Shown: piece after piece, positions 9,983-21,454 of the stretch
How positions within the stretch are numbered: position 1 is the stretch's first letter
Layout of the letters: every line of letters begins with the position of its first letter
Assembly: GCF_910594005.1 (NCBI RefSeq)
Contig: NC_057843.1
Location: 33,329,001-33,393,000 of the forward strand
Origin: Cervus elaphus
Lineage: Eukaryota; Chordata; Mammalia; Artiodactyla; Cervidae
Direction of reading: 5' to 3'
DNA: 64,000 bases
Notes under the pieces: generated by a model
Databases searched by the model: none
What the model was told of the DNA's origin: nothing
Seen by the model: the letters and a program-made list of their open reading frames with translations, nothing else
Program-made: the position numbers and the translations under genes

Positions 9983-11621
9983 TAAAGGACAGAAATGGTA
10001 TGAACCTAACAGAAGTGGAAGATATTAAGAGTTGGCAAGAATACACAGAAGAACTATACAAAAAAGATCTTAATGACCCAGATAACCATGATGGTGTGAT
10101 CACTCACCTAGAGCCAGATATCCTGGAGTGTGAAGTCAAATGGCCCTTAGGAAGCATCACTACAAACAAACCTAGTGGAGATGATGGAATTCCAGCTGAG
10201 CTACATTCAAATCCTAAAAAATAATGCTGTTAAAGTGCTGCACTCAATATGCCAGCAAATTTTGAAAACCCAGCAGTGGCCAAAGGACTGGAAAAGGTCA
10301 GCTTTCATTGCACTCCCAAAGGAGGGCAATGCCAAAGAATGCTCAAACTACCACACAATTGAATTAATTTCACATGCTTTCAAGATAATGCTAAAATCCT
10401 TCAAGCTAGGCTTCAACAATAAGTGAACCAAGAACTTTCAGAGGTATAAGCTGAATTTAGAAAAGGGAGAGGAACCACAGATCAAATTGCTAACATCAAC
10501 TGGATCATAGAGAAAGCAAGAAAATTCCAGAGAAAAACACCTGCTTCATTAGCTTTGCTAAAGCCTTTGAGTGTGTGGATCACAACAAACTGTGGAAAAT
10601 TCTTAGAGATCAGAATACCAGACAACCTTACCTGCCTCCTGAAAAACCTGTATGCAGGGCAAAAGGCAACAGTTAGAACCGGGCATGGACCAATGGACAG
10701 GCTCAAAACTGGGGAAGAAGTATGTCAAAGCTGCTTATTGTCCCCTGCTTATTTAACTTCTCTGAAGAGTACATCATGCAAAATGTTGGGCTGGATGAAA
10801 CACAAGCTGGAATCGAGATTTCCAGGAGATATATCAATAACCTGATACGCAGATAACACTACCCTTATGGCAGAAAACAAAGAGGAACTAAAGAGCCTCT
10901 TGATGAAGGTGAACGAGGAAAGTAAAAAGGCTGGCTTAAAACACAACATTCAAAAAATGAAGATCATGGCGTTTGGTCCCATCACTTGTTGGGAATTAGA
11001 TGGGGAAACAATGGAAACAGTGACAGACTTTATTTTCTTGGGCTCGAAAATCACTGTGGATGGTGACTGCAGCCATGAAATTGAATGATACTTGCTCCTT
11101 GGAAGAAAAGCTATGACAAACATAGACAGCATATTAAAAAGCAGAGACAACACTTTGCTAACAATGGTCCATTTAGTCAAAGTTATGGTTTTTCCAGTAG
11201 TCATGTATAGATGTGAGATTTGTACAATAAAGAAGGCTGAGCACTGAAGTATTGATGCTTTCCAACTGTGGTGTTGGAGAAGACTCTTGAGAGTTCCTTG
11301 GAGGGCAGGGAGATCCAACCAGTCCATCCTAAAGGCAATCAGTCCTGAATGTTCTTTGGAAGGACCAATGTTGAAGCTGAATCTCCAATACTTTGGCCAC
11401 CTGATAAATTGAACCAGCTCATTGGAAAAGACCCTGATGCTGGGAAAGATTGAAGGCAGAAGAAGGGGACAACAATGGAGAAGATAGTTGGATAGCATTA
11501 GTAACTCAGTGGACATGAGTTTTAGCAAACTCTGGGGTTGTGGTGAAGGATAGGGAAGCCTGGTGTGCTGCAGTTCATGGGGTTGCAAAGAGTCAGACAT
11601 GGCTGAGCGACTGAACTGACT
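9983..11621 (+). mobile_element. BovB LINE, longest copy (about 1.6 kb)
   Basis: It begins upstream of the RT catalytic core (ggacagaaatggtatgaacc, gaagaactatacaaaaaaga), runs through the RT and C-terminal regions, and ends at the BovB 3' terminus near 11621. The 5' end, including the apurinic-type endonuclease domain of RTE elements, is missing. It matches the plus-strand copies at 1, 13747 and 61892 over their shared parts. It is more diverged than they are and carries many disruptions. Confidence 0.92.
10000..11612 (+). pseudogene. BovB reverse transcriptase pseudogene
   Basis: The reading frame is broken into pieces of about 60-95 codons (10000-10224, 10175-10426, 10555-10845, 10867-11088). 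The YADD box region near 10840-10862 is damaged: the sequence runs cctgatacgcagataacact, so the expected LRYADD reading is lost through a small deletion plus a D-to-N type change. A TGA interrupts the frame at 11086-11088, and TGA replaces a coding triplet in the ctgagcactgaagtattg segment. No active enzyme can come from this copy. Confidence 0.85.
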
Positions 11622-11767
11622 GATAGAAGTATATTTTATGATTTATAAATGAGTAATATAAAGTATTGTGGTAACTGTGTACTTTTAAAACTTTCTTATG
11701 AGTATATTATCTGTAAACTTTAGAAATAAACATCTTCTAGAAACAATCCAGAATTAAGGGAGAAGTA

Positions 11768-11974
11768 TGGGCTTCCTTTGTGGCTATGCTGGTAAAGAAT
11801 CTACTTGCATTGTGGGAGACCTGGGTTCGATCCCTGGGTTGGGAAGATCCCCTGGAGAAGGGAAAGGCCACCCACTCCAGTATTCTGGCCTAGAGAATTC
11901 CATGGACTGTATAGTCACATGGGGTGGCAAAGAGTTGGACATGACTGAATGACTTTCACTTTTGCTTTCACTTG
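11768..11974 (+). mobile_element. Bov-tA SINE (first of a cluster)
   Basis: It has a tRNA-derived head (gggcttcctttgtggc, with the B-box-like gggttcgatccctgg) followed by the BovA body to gactgaatgactttcac. The left flank aagggagaagt and right flank caagggtaataagt look like a diverged target duplication. Confidence 0.9.
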
Positions 11975-12028
11975 CAAGGGTAATAAGTCACTGGTTTGCA
12001 TCTTGCTGGAAGGACTCTCTTAAACTTT

Positions 12029-12205
12029 CCTGGTGGTCCAGCGGTAAAGACTCTGCTCTTTCAATGCAGGGGGGTGGGGGGGAGGGAGGTTCAATCCCTG
12101 ATCAGGAAACTAGATCTCACATGCCACAGGTAAAGATTCCACATGCCCAGTGAAGATCAAAGATCCCACATGCTGCAACTGAGACCTAGCACAACCACAT
12201 AAACA
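12029..12205 (+). mobile_element. CHR-type SINE
   Basis: Head tcctggtggtccagcggtaaag, then ggttcaatccctgatcagg, followed by the repeated catgctgcaact motif typical of CHR (cacatgccacagg, cacatgctgcaactgag). A G-rich expansion sits inside the head at 12070-12088. Confidence 0.85.
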
Positions 12206-12212
12206 GATTTTG

Positions 12213-12428
12213 GGGCTTTCCTAGTGGCTGAAACAGTAAAGAATCCACCTGCAATGCGAGAGACCTGGGTTCAGTCTCTGGGTGGGAATATCCCCTAGAG
12301 GAGGGCATGGCAACCCACTCCAGTATCCTTGCCTGGAGAATCCTCATGAACAGAGGAGCCTGGTGGGCTACAGTCCATAGGGTTGCAGAGAGTCAGACAT
12401 GACTGACTAAGTAATGCACTGCACTGCA
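12213..12428 (+). mobile_element. Bov-tA SINE (cluster)
   Basis: Head ggggctttcctagtggctg and body gcaacccactccagtatcc through gagtcagacatgactgac. It ends in a short gcactgcactgca tail that directly precedes a reused target sequence. Confidence 0.9.
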
Positions 12429-12442
12429 CAAGGGTAATAAGT

Positions 12443-12653
12443 GGCTTCCCTGGTGGCTTAGAAGGTAAAGAAACTGCCTGAAATGCAAGAGACCAGGTTC
12501 GATCCCTGAGTTGGGAAGATTCCCTGGATAAGGGAAAGTCTATCTACTCTAGTATTCTTGCTGAAGAATTCCATGGATAGAAGAGGCTGATGGGCTACAG
12601 TCTGTGAGGTTGCAGAGTTGGACATGACTGAGAGACTAATGCTTTCACTCACA
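12443..12653 (+). mobile_element. Bov-tA SINE (cluster) with target duplication
   Basis: A full head-to-tail Bov-tA. It is flanked by caagggtaataagt at 12429-12442 and caaggataataagg at 12654-12667, a target duplication differing at two positions. Confidence 0.9.
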
Positions 12654-12756
12654 CAAGGATAATAAGGCATACATCAATCTTTGCTAGAATGTGTTAGAGT
12701 ATTTTTTTTTTTTGAGCCTACTTTCCTCATCTATATGATGGGGATATTTAATACCT

Positions 12757-12966
12757 TTATCCTGGGTGGCTCAGACAGTAAGGAATCTGCCTGCAATGCA
12801 GGAGACATAAATATGATCCGTGGGTCGGGAAGATCCTCTGGAGAACGGAATGGCTTTCCACTCCAATATTCTTGCCTGGAGAATCCCATGGACAGAGAAG
12901 CCTAGCAGGCTACAGTCCATGGGGTTGCAAAGATTCAGACAGCGACTAACACTTTCTCTTTACTTT
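12757..12966 (+). mobile_element. Bov-tA SINE (cluster)
   Basis: Starts tcctgggtggctcagacag and runs through ggagaatcccatggacag to the end near 12966. It has the same polarity as the preceding SINEs. Confidence 0.88.
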
Positions 12967-13746
12967 CACATAGTTGTATCACAATGATTAAATAAATAAA
13001 ATATGTGTGAATTTTTCAAAAGCAGAAATCTCTACAGAATTGCTAATCACTCAAGTATTGCTCACCAACACTTTGAAATGGCATTTCGAGTGTTTGGGAC
13101 AAGCCCATGAGAAAGAAATTTTTGTGCATTGAATCTTCTGGGTCCATTATGGTTAAGTCATCTGGTTGATATTTGGCATGACTGGCATAAAACAGACAGT
13201 TCCTAGGAGAAAAATATCCTCATAGAGGCGCTGTCTCTACCACTTTACTTGCTGCTGCTGCTATTTCTGAGGTGCATTAATAAGCTTTTAGGAAACCACA
13301 TTAGTGTCTGGCCAAGCAGATCTGAGCTTGGTTCAAATGAACAAATTAAAAAAAAAAATCTGGAAAGGAATAAAGTCATTTTTCCTTTACTTTAAAGCTC
13401 CCCCCTGAAATAAAATAAAAAGATAAATAAGTCAGTAAGTAGAGATGTGAATATGTCCAGTTACTAGATACTAATATTTCTCCTGAAAGTATCTGTATTA
13501 TCCCCAATGCACACCTCTAGGTATTCTCTATTACCACTAGACTTTAGCTTAGTAAACATGATCAGTAAATTTCTACTGGCAATAGTAACCTATATTTTAA
13601 TATATAAAATCTGTATATTAATTAGAGTAGGCATGTCATAGAGTTTCCTCTTATTTCTGTTTTTCTATATTTAAAGTGCAGAAATGCATAAGCATTTCCC
13701 GAGTGATCTATAGAATACCAGTCCTGTAGGCTTTCTTTTGTTAACC
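12967..13746. other. unique non-coding sequence
   Basis: No gene recognised. A short (CTG)n stretch lies near 13249-13262. Confidence 0.55.
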
Positions 13747-14805
13747 ATGTGTGGATCACAATAAATTGTGGAAAATTCTGAAAGAGGTGGGAATACCAGA
13801 CCACCTGACCTGCCTCTTGAGAAACCTATATGCAGGTCAGGAAGCAACGGTTAGAACTGGACATGGAACAACAGACTGGTTCTAAATAGGAAAAGGAGTA
13901 CATCAAGGCTGTATATTGTCACCCTGTTTATTTAACTTATATGCAGGGTACATCATGAGAAATGCTGGGCTGGATGAAGCACAAGCTGGAATCAAGATTT
14001 CTGGGAGAAATATCAATAACCTCAGATATGCAGATGACACCACCCTTATGGCAGAAAGTGAAGAGGAACTAAAAAGCCTCTTGATGAAAGTGAAAGAGGA
14101 GAGTGAAAAAGTTGGCTTAAAGCTCAGCATTCAGAAAACTAAGATCATGGCATATGGTCCTATCACTTCATGGCAAATAGATGGGGGAACAATGTCAGAC
14201 TTTATTTTTTGGGGCTCCAAAATCACTGCAGATGGTGATTGCAGCCATGAAATTAAAAGACGCTTACTCCTTGGAAGGAAAGTTATGACCAACCTAGATA
14301 GCATATTAAAAAGCAGAGTCATTACTTTGTCAACAAAGGTCGATCTAGTCCAGGCAATGGTTTTTCCAGTGGTCATATATGGATGTGAGAGTTGAACTGT
14401 GAAGAAAGCTGAGAGCCGAAGAATTGATGCTTTTGAACTGTGGTGTTGGAGCAGGCTCTTGAGAGTCCCTTGGACTGCAAGAAGATCCAACCAGTCCATC
14501 CTAAAGGAGATCAGTCCTGGGTGTTCATTGGAAGGACTGATGCTAAAGCTGAAACTCCAGTCCTTTGGCCACCACATGCGAAGAGTTGACTCATTGGAAA
14601 AGACCCTGATGTTGGGAGGGATTGGGGGCCGGAGGAGAAGGGGACGATGGAGCATGAGATGGCTGGTTGGCGTCACCAACTTGATGGACATGAGTTTGAG
14701 TGAACTCCAGGTGTTGGTGATGGACAGGGAGGCCTGGCATGCTGCAATTCATGGGGTCACAAAGAGTCGGACATGACTGAGTGACTGAACTGAACTGAAC
14801 TGAAC
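13747..14805 (+). mobile_element. BovB LINE, 3' 1.06 kb
   Basis: It starts at catgtgtggatcacaataa within the RT domain and ends at the standard BovB terminus with three tandem actga units. It is one of the best preserved copies in the window. Confidence 0.93.
13802..14776 (+). pseudogene. BovB reverse transcriptase, two nonsense changes
   Basis: The frame of the 13916-14395 open stretch can be followed from the HLTCLLRNLYAGQEATVRTG segment, through QGCILSP (RT motif around the template grip) and LRYADD (catalytic aspartates), to CES. Two codons are stops: TAA where the other copies have a CAA glutamine (ctggttctaaatagg, near 13882) and TGA where they have TGG (14393-14395). Both fit single transitions. 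The same frame continues from 14399 to 14776. A short deletion near 14190 removes a few residues without shifting frame. Only part of the protein is present because the element is 5' truncated. Confidence 0.8.
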
Positions 14806-14871
14806 ATTCCTTTACAAAATATGGAAGTTTACATAAGCATATGATTGAGAAGTCTGAGTATTTTCAATATT

Positions 14872-15022
14872 CCAGATCCCCTGGAGGAGGGCATGACATC
14901 CCAATCCAATATTCTTTTTTTTTTTTTTGGTTCTTGCCTGGAAAATCCCCATGGACAAAGGAGCCTGGTGGGCTACAGTCCATGGGGTCTCAAAGAGTCA
15001 GATATGCCTGAGAAACTAAGCA
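14872..15022 (+). mobile_element. BovA SINE body with T-tract insertion
   Basis: This is a Bov-tA body without its tRNA head. It starts at ccagatcccctggagg and is interrupted by a T-run near 14916-14929 flanked by a repeated ttc. It continues to gagtcagatatgcctgag. Confidence 0.8.
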
Positions 15023-15139
15023 CAGAAAATTTATTTGACCCAGAAAGATTTTGGACTTTGCTAATATTACAAGGAACTAAAATTTATAGAACAGGATGGA
15101 ATATACCAGGATATAGATTTCTTATTCATAAGTTGTTCT

Positions 15140-15413
15140 GCTGCTGTTGCTGCTAATTCGCTTCAGTCGTGTCCAACTCTGTGCAACCCCATAGACGGCA
15201 AGCCCACCAGGCTCCCCCATCCCTGGGATTCTCCAAGCAAGAACACTGGAGTGGGTTGCCATTTCCTTCTCCAATGCATGAAAGTGAAAAGTGAAAATGA
15301 ATTCGCTCAGTCGTGTCCGACTCTTAGCGACCCCACGGACTGCAGCCTACCAGGCTCCATCCATGGGATTTTCCAGGCAAGAGTACTGGAGTAGGTTGCC
15401 ATTGCCTTCTCCA
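15140..15413 (-). mobile_element. BOV-A2 dimeric SINE, recent
   Basis: Two BovA units in tandem on the minus strand, joined by the aatgcatgaaagtgaaaagtg linker, with the (GCT)n end. A perfect 12-bp target duplication ataagttgttct lies at 15128-15139 and 15414-15425. The intact duplication and low divergence suggest a young, possibly polymorphic insertion. Confidence 0.93.
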
Positions 15414-15425
15414 ATAAGTTGTTCT

Positions 15426-16328
15426 TCAGTAACTCAAATCAGATGATTTAGAAAATGAAAAGCAGAAATGAAAGTTCTGCAAATTTTTATTTTGCCATAG
15501 AAATTAGTTATTTTACCCAAAGAATATTTACAACAATATAAGTGTATAATGATATACAATTCTAAAATGCCTATTTTGTATTATTTAATTAAGAAAAATA
15601 AGGTTTTTATTAGCCTTCCACGAGAAAGTGTACATCTGTTTGGTGAAAACGTATTTTTTAAAGTGACCATACCATGCCCCTGTCAGTTAACTATAGAATA
15701 CATGTTAAGATGAGAAAAAGGTACCATGATGACGTCCACCATTATGACATCCAGTACACGTGCAAAAGACACAGAGTACATATTTGTCTCATGCGCTCCA
15801 CTTCTCTCTCCTGGAGTTGTTTGATGTGCTTTCCACCCTGCAGTAAAAACAGGCATGACAGTGGAGCTAACAGAATAAAAGAGAACTTGATAACATACCA
15901 GCTGCCATCTCATAATTCAGTCTTCATGTGATCCCTTACAGCATTGTGACCCACAAGGCATTTCAAACCACCTTCCCAACACAAACGAGGTACGAGACAC
16001 GTTCTGAATGAAACACAAGAAATATTCATGTACACTCACAGCTAAGAGTCAAAGAATTTAAGGAAAGCCTTTGACAAAATCCTAAGAGGAAGTAAGAATA
16101 GATGTGGCTATTCTGTTTACATTTGACAACACCAGAAACCCAGAGACTTGGATAATAAAGGTTATACAGAGGGCAAAAGACAGTATCTATGGTATTTGGG
16201 AAAATCTCCTGTACACTAGATTGACTTTCAAATAGATCATCCAACAAATATACATACATCTATATTAATATTTTAATTGTAACAATAGAGATATTCTGAA
16301 TGCTTATCAACTTAATTATCTACCAATT
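15426..16328. other. unique non-coding sequence
   Basis: Somewhat more balanced in base composition around 15700-16030. Open frames on both strands there (about 75-85 codons) do not resemble any protein I recognise. Confidence 0.5.
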
Positions 16329-16422
16329 TTATATGCATACATATATATATGTATATATGTACATATATGCATACATATATACATGTGTGTGTGTATATAT
16401 ATATGTATATATATATACATCT
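16329..16422. repeat. alternating TA/CA/TG microsatellite
   Basis: Interrupted purine-pyrimidine alternation (atacatatatatatgtatat, acatgtgtgtgtgtatat). Confidence 0.9.
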
Positions 16423-16530
16423 TTAGATGAATTCCATAAACTTAAAGCCGAGCAATTGTGAAAGTATTCGTAAAGGATGATACTATTCATATATAGTATT
16501 GAAACAGGTAAACTATACTCTTATTTTATA

Positions 16531-16566
16531 AATATATATATATATGTGTGTATATATAAATATATG
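16531..16566. repeat. (TA)n/(TG)n microsatellite
   Basis: Short alternating stretch aaatatatatatatatgtgt and onward. Confidence 0.85.
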
Positions 16567-16910
16567 AGGAACATGGGAATTATAATTACTGATTAGGTGA
16601 CTAGTAACCTAGACGATGAGGGAGTGATATAGTTTGTGAACGCAGTTTAGAAGGTTTTCCTTTTATTGATGAAGTTCAATTTTTAAGCTTGATTGTAAGG
16701 ATATGGAAATTCACTTTGTTATTTTTTGTCTTCCTTATGTTTCACATGTTTAACAGTAGGTAAATCAATTATTCAATTCACCCTTGAGAAAAGCTGGAGG
16801 ACTTCTAATAGTTTAATTTTCATAGTCATTGGTTGTGTTTTGGAGCTAGCTTTCTAATGTAATATAGACTGAAACTATCAAATTTTATCAACAAATGATG
16901 AAAATTTCCT

Positions 16911-17094
16911 TTTGGGGGGACTTTCCTGGTGATCTAGTGGCTAGGACTCCATGCTCCCAATACCAGGGAACTGGATTCGATCTTTGGTCAGGGAACCGGA
17001 TCCCACATGTTTCAACTAGAGTTTACATTCTGCAACCAAAGATCCTGTGTGCTGCAACTATAAGTTCCAGTGCAGCCAAATAAATCAATTTTTT
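16911..17094 (+). mobile_element. CHR-type SINE with target duplication
   Basis: Head actttcctggtgatctagtg, ctggattcgatctttggtc, then gatcctgtgtgctgcaac, ending in agccaaataaatcaa. A perfect 10-bp duplication aaaatttcct lies at 16901-16910 and 17095-17104. Confidence 0.9.
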
Positions 17095-17104
17095 AAAATT
17101 TCCT

Positions 17105-20100
17105 GTTTTGGAAATGGACTTAAATAAATTTAATCTTTGATAAATTTTATTTTGATATTTTGACATAAAGGTTGCCACAAACTAATTTTAAAGAGTGTGT
17201 TCTCATCTCCTGGGAGGTAAAGAAAAATCTTGATTTTTCAAAAGAGCATAAGGTTCTTTTGATTCTCCCATCTTAAGAGGCTTTATATTAATATCAGAAT
17301 GGTTCCTCTGAAAGTGTTCATTCATCCCCCATGCTTCCCAAACTCCCTCTTCTCCAGTACTGAGGTTGAAGGAAGTGGTGAGAGGTTGTTGTATTGTTAA
17401 AAATAGAAGAGAGTGAATTAAATAATGCTTATTATAATGATGCGAACAAAGTATTTGTCCAATTAATATTGATGACTGAAAAGCACTATTAGGATGTGGA
17501 GCAAACAAGCTCTAGGACAGTCTAATGGCTGGGAGGGAAAAGCATTAGGTTTTGCTGTTAGTGGTTCCACTGGGGTCATTGGGCCATTACTGCAAGATTT
17601 TTCCGCAGAAACTTGTTTCTGGAGCAAACTTTAGGACTATCTCAACAACATTAACATGACCACAACTCCACCCCAAACCCTGATTATAAGGGAGAGTTTT
17701 TTAAAGCGAGAATTTCAAATATGTAACTGTAACACAGCTGAGCATATTGGAAATGATTATTTCAGTTTTTTTTTTTTTTGGATTGAGGAAAACCAGTTGA
17801 TAAATGAAGTAAAAAGTAGGTTTTCTGATCATTTTAAGGATCTTGTTAAAGGAAAACTAACTTGCCTCACACACTCTATGTGACTTATAAACTTTGAGAG
17901 AATTTTACTGCACTATTCACTCTGTTCAATATGTTAACATTTTCTTCCTGATACTTAAGTTTCCTAAAGATAGTGTGGTATTTAAGGGCCAGTGTTATGG
18001 ATGTTGTATAAGAAAAGTAGAAACATGAGAGTTACTATAGATTTTTCTGGATAAAATCCTGCATAAAATAGGTGATATTCTGTTTTGTAAGCTCTGTACT
18101 TGAGTCAGTTCAACAACATATTAAATAAATATTATAGTAAATAGAGTAATAGAAAAAGGACAGTATCTATCATGTAATCAAATATGAATAGATTGTTGGA
18201 AAGGTTTATATCCAGTATCTCAAAATGCTTGAACAAGCAATACATTCAATTACTATGCTCTTGGAATTATAAATCCACATTCTCACACATATATAGCCAT
18301 TACTACTTGTGATCCATATTTCATTACTTTAACCTTACATGTAAGCCAGTTGTCTGTTTTATATGCAGGACCTCAGCTGCTCTGTCTACAGAGGTGATGT
18401 ACAATTTCTACTTGAATAGCAATAAATCATGTTAATTTAGCCCTAGTCAAATGAAACATGGTAGAAGGGATGAAAGAAGAATAGGAATGAGAATGGTCAC
18501 AACAGATTACTGAGTATAAGAATTTGCCCAGTTAAAGTGATGCACTGATATTGGGTTAAGTACTTCCAGCTAGGAAACAAAAATTTAGATCAGCAAGAGT
18601 GTTTGTATAATTATAATAATCTATTGATAGTTAAACTGGCTAAAGTGATTTTTTATGTTTTGATTATAATATGGTGTCCTCTTACTAATTCAGTGAATGC
18701 AATTCAATTAGTTTCAAAAATGAGGTGAAAATGGACCACCTGCCAAAGGGTAATAAGATAAAAATGGGTTGCTTTGGAAATACAAGCAGTGACCGCAGAT
18801 TGATTTAATAAGAAACCACCTTATTCAGTCTTCTTTCCACCACATTCTGTTCTTAAAATGAGATTTAATGTAATTGGTTTCACCTGCCTGCAAAATTAAC
18901 ATGCTTACATAATATTGACTCAAAAATCTCTCTTAAGCAGTGTTTTCCTAAAGAGAATGGCTAATTTATCTATACGGTTCTGCGTTTTCTATCATCTACC
19001 TTTATTATCAAAGTTCTATTTGGGAAAAACCTGAACATGTCTATTGTTTTGCATGCCTTTTTGCATTTTCCTAGGTCTTTGAATTTTTATTCCTCAAAAA
19101 GCTTCAGAAATTAAAAACAAAGGGGAAATATGGGGCTTTTTATCTTATGCAAATATACAATGATATTTTAGAAATCCTCTACTTGTCAGAAAGATTAGAA
19201 TTCAAACTTCCAGATGATATTAACCCCTTTTTGCCCAGTATTATTTCTTAGATAAATAATGGCTTTGGATCCAAGCTTATATATTGTTAAAGGCTGAGGG
19301 TTCCAGCTATGACTGAGTTTGACATGCCTACTTAGAACCTTCTAATCACTCCATGGCTTCAACACAATATCCTTTCTTAAGAGTGAATAAGAGATTCTAT
19401 TTAAATAAATTCATTTCTATTTTTTTAGAAAGGGCTTATGTGTGACTCTTAATCTCCATCAAAGTGTAATTGGGTACTGAAAAAAAACAAATTGGTTATT
19501 GTCAGCCATCTGATACGCACTGCAGAGAGCCTGGAAAAAGCATGATTCATTGATTTTAATCATGTTCAGATGAGCCACTTCGGAGACTGTCATGTAAAAT
19601 AAATACGATGCAAAATAAAGGCAGTATTTTAGATTAGAATGCCTACTTCCAATATAAACTGGTTTGGTTCTTGTTGACCTAAGACAAATAGATGTTATAT
19701 ATTTCTCCAACTCCTCAAAAACTGGTATATTCAGGATCAGCAGAAAATCATAATTTGGGGTCTGCAACCATGGGGAGCCATGTGCAAGTCATTCAACAGT
19801 AAGGGAAGGAGAATGCTTTTACAAAGCGGAAAAGGAAATTAGAGAGCTATAGTAAACAAAGAGTTCCTGGCTTTTCTTTGGCTGAGACCTTGCCAGGAAT
19901 TAAGAGGGGTCTTTCTTATTAGGCTCTGCTGTCATCATATGGTATGACAGCTCCCCATTCTGGTTTCCTGACTCTATTTAGTTGAGATTTCTGTTTATTA
20001 ATTTTTTACATTCTGAATATTATTTCTTAGTTAAGTTGAAGTTAAGTTGACTATGTTTGACTACAAAAGAAAAGTCCTTGCTAATTAATTGCTGAACCAC

Positions 20101-20518
20101 AAATTGACAGGGCTTAATAATATAAAATATAATATAATAAAATACAGAGAGGAGGAAAAAGTGTACTTAATGTAATTGGTCTACTTATTAACCCAAAAAC
20201 TATTGTCTATTCTATATTATTCTATAGAGTGTGAACATATACCTCCCCTAACTTAATTCTATCTATCCACCTGCCTTAATAAGCATCATTAATATTTCTG
20301 TCTTTATTATTTGAAAGATACAGGGATGATGCTGAGTTACTTTGTAGTGACATAATCCTGAAAATTTTCTGGTCTTATCAGGGTAAATTTCTAGCAACAT
20401 TCAAGTCCCATCCTATGTTTTTTATTTCCCCCTTCCAAGTTCTCATCATGTTAAAGGTATATGGATTTGTTCTCTATAACTGAAACTGCCATATTAAGTA
20501 GTATCCCCTCCATGAATA
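17105..20518. other. unique non-coding sequence, possible conserved elements
   Basis: About 3.4 kb without a recognised young repeat or gene. The part around 19450-19640 has a balanced word composition (for example gccatctgatacgcactgca) that looks like constrained non-coding DNA, but this is only an impression. Confidence 0.45.
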
Positions 20519-20649
20519 TAAATCGATAAGATGGACTTTATTAAAATTGAAAAAAACTTGCTCCATTAAAGGCACATTCAAAAGAATAAAAATACTCTCA
20601 TCAAAATGGACAAAAATAGTTGCAAAAAGCACAGTCTGATAAAGGACTG

Positions 20650-21004
20650 TGTCCTAGTGCAGATTACTTTAACAGAATAACACAGACTAGGTGGCTTAAA
20701 TAGTAAACATTTATTTCTCACATTCTTAGAGATTGGGAAGTCTAAGCTCAGGACTTGAACAAATTTGACATGTGTGCATGCCCTCTTCCAGATTGTAAGC
20801 TGCCAGCTTCTTGCTGTATCCTCAGAGGGCAGAAAGAGGGCAAGGAAAACTTTCTGGGATACTTTTGATAAGGCACTAGTGCCATTCATAAGTTTTCATG
20901 ATTAAATTACCTCCCAGAGGCTCTACCTCGTAATACTATCACATTAGAAGTTAGGATTCCAGCATTTGGATTTTGGAGAGACACAAATAATTTAGTCCAT
21001 TGCA
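20650..21004 (-). mobile_element. MLT1-type solo LTR inside L1
   Basis: The antisense MLT1 (ERVL-MaLR) pattern is clear: agaataacacagactaggtg, gcttaaatagtaaacattta, tttctcacattcttagag, and at the far end caaataatttagtccattgc. It starts TG and ends CA, and is flanked by a perfect 5-bp duplication gactg (20645-20649, 21005-21009), the length expected for this class. The L1 match continues on both sides. Confidence 0.85.
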
Positions 21005-21216
21005 GACTGTTATCTAAAATATATGAAGAACTCTTAAATTCTTAAAACATGAGAATAAGAAAACAAATAACCCTATTTAAAAATGACCAAAGACCTTAAG
21101 AGATACTTTCAAAGATATACAGTTGTCAAATAAGTATGTAAAAAGTTGGTCTACATATATGTCATCAGAGAAATGCAAGTTAAAACAATAGTTAGATACC
21201 ACTACAAAACTATTAG

Positions 21217-21454
21217 GGACTTCCCAGGTGATGTTAGTGGTAAAGAACTTGCCTGCCAATGCAGGAGACATGAGAGATGCATGTTAGATCCCTGGGTTGG
21301 AAAGATCGCCTGTAGGAGAGCATGGCAACCCATTCCAGTATTCTTACCTGGAGAATCCCCTGGACAGAGGACCCCCTTTCACGCTACAGTCCACAGGTGG
21401 CAAAGAGTCATACATGACTGAAGTGACATAGTATGCATGCACAAACACACACAC
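21217..21454 (+). mobile_element. Bov-tA SINE inside L1
   Basis: Head ggacttcccaggtgatgtta and body gcaacccattccagtattc, ending in a CA-rich tail. Flanked by aactattag at 21208-21216 and 21455-21463, and the L1 match resumes after it. Confidence 0.88.

Noticed and set aside
10950..11600. 216-codon reverse-strand frame, and similar frames opposite the other BovB copies
   Set aside because: Antisense shadow of the BovB reverse-transcriptase coding strand; it recurs opposite each copy and has no homology of its own.
11820..11840. tRNA B-box-like ggttcgatccctgg words, here and in the other Bov-tA and CHR copies
   Set aside because: These are tRNA-derived SINE heads, not tRNA genes: no cloverleaf with anticodon and acceptor stem can be formed.
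11768..12966. Regularly spaced similar repeats that could suggest a CRISPR-like array
   Set aside because: The units are SINEs of about 200 bp with variable spacing in a mammalian genome; repeats are long, diverged and retroposon-derived.
20578..20889. 103-codon reverse-strand frame
   Set aside because: Lies across the junction of an L1 and an antisense MLT1 LTR.
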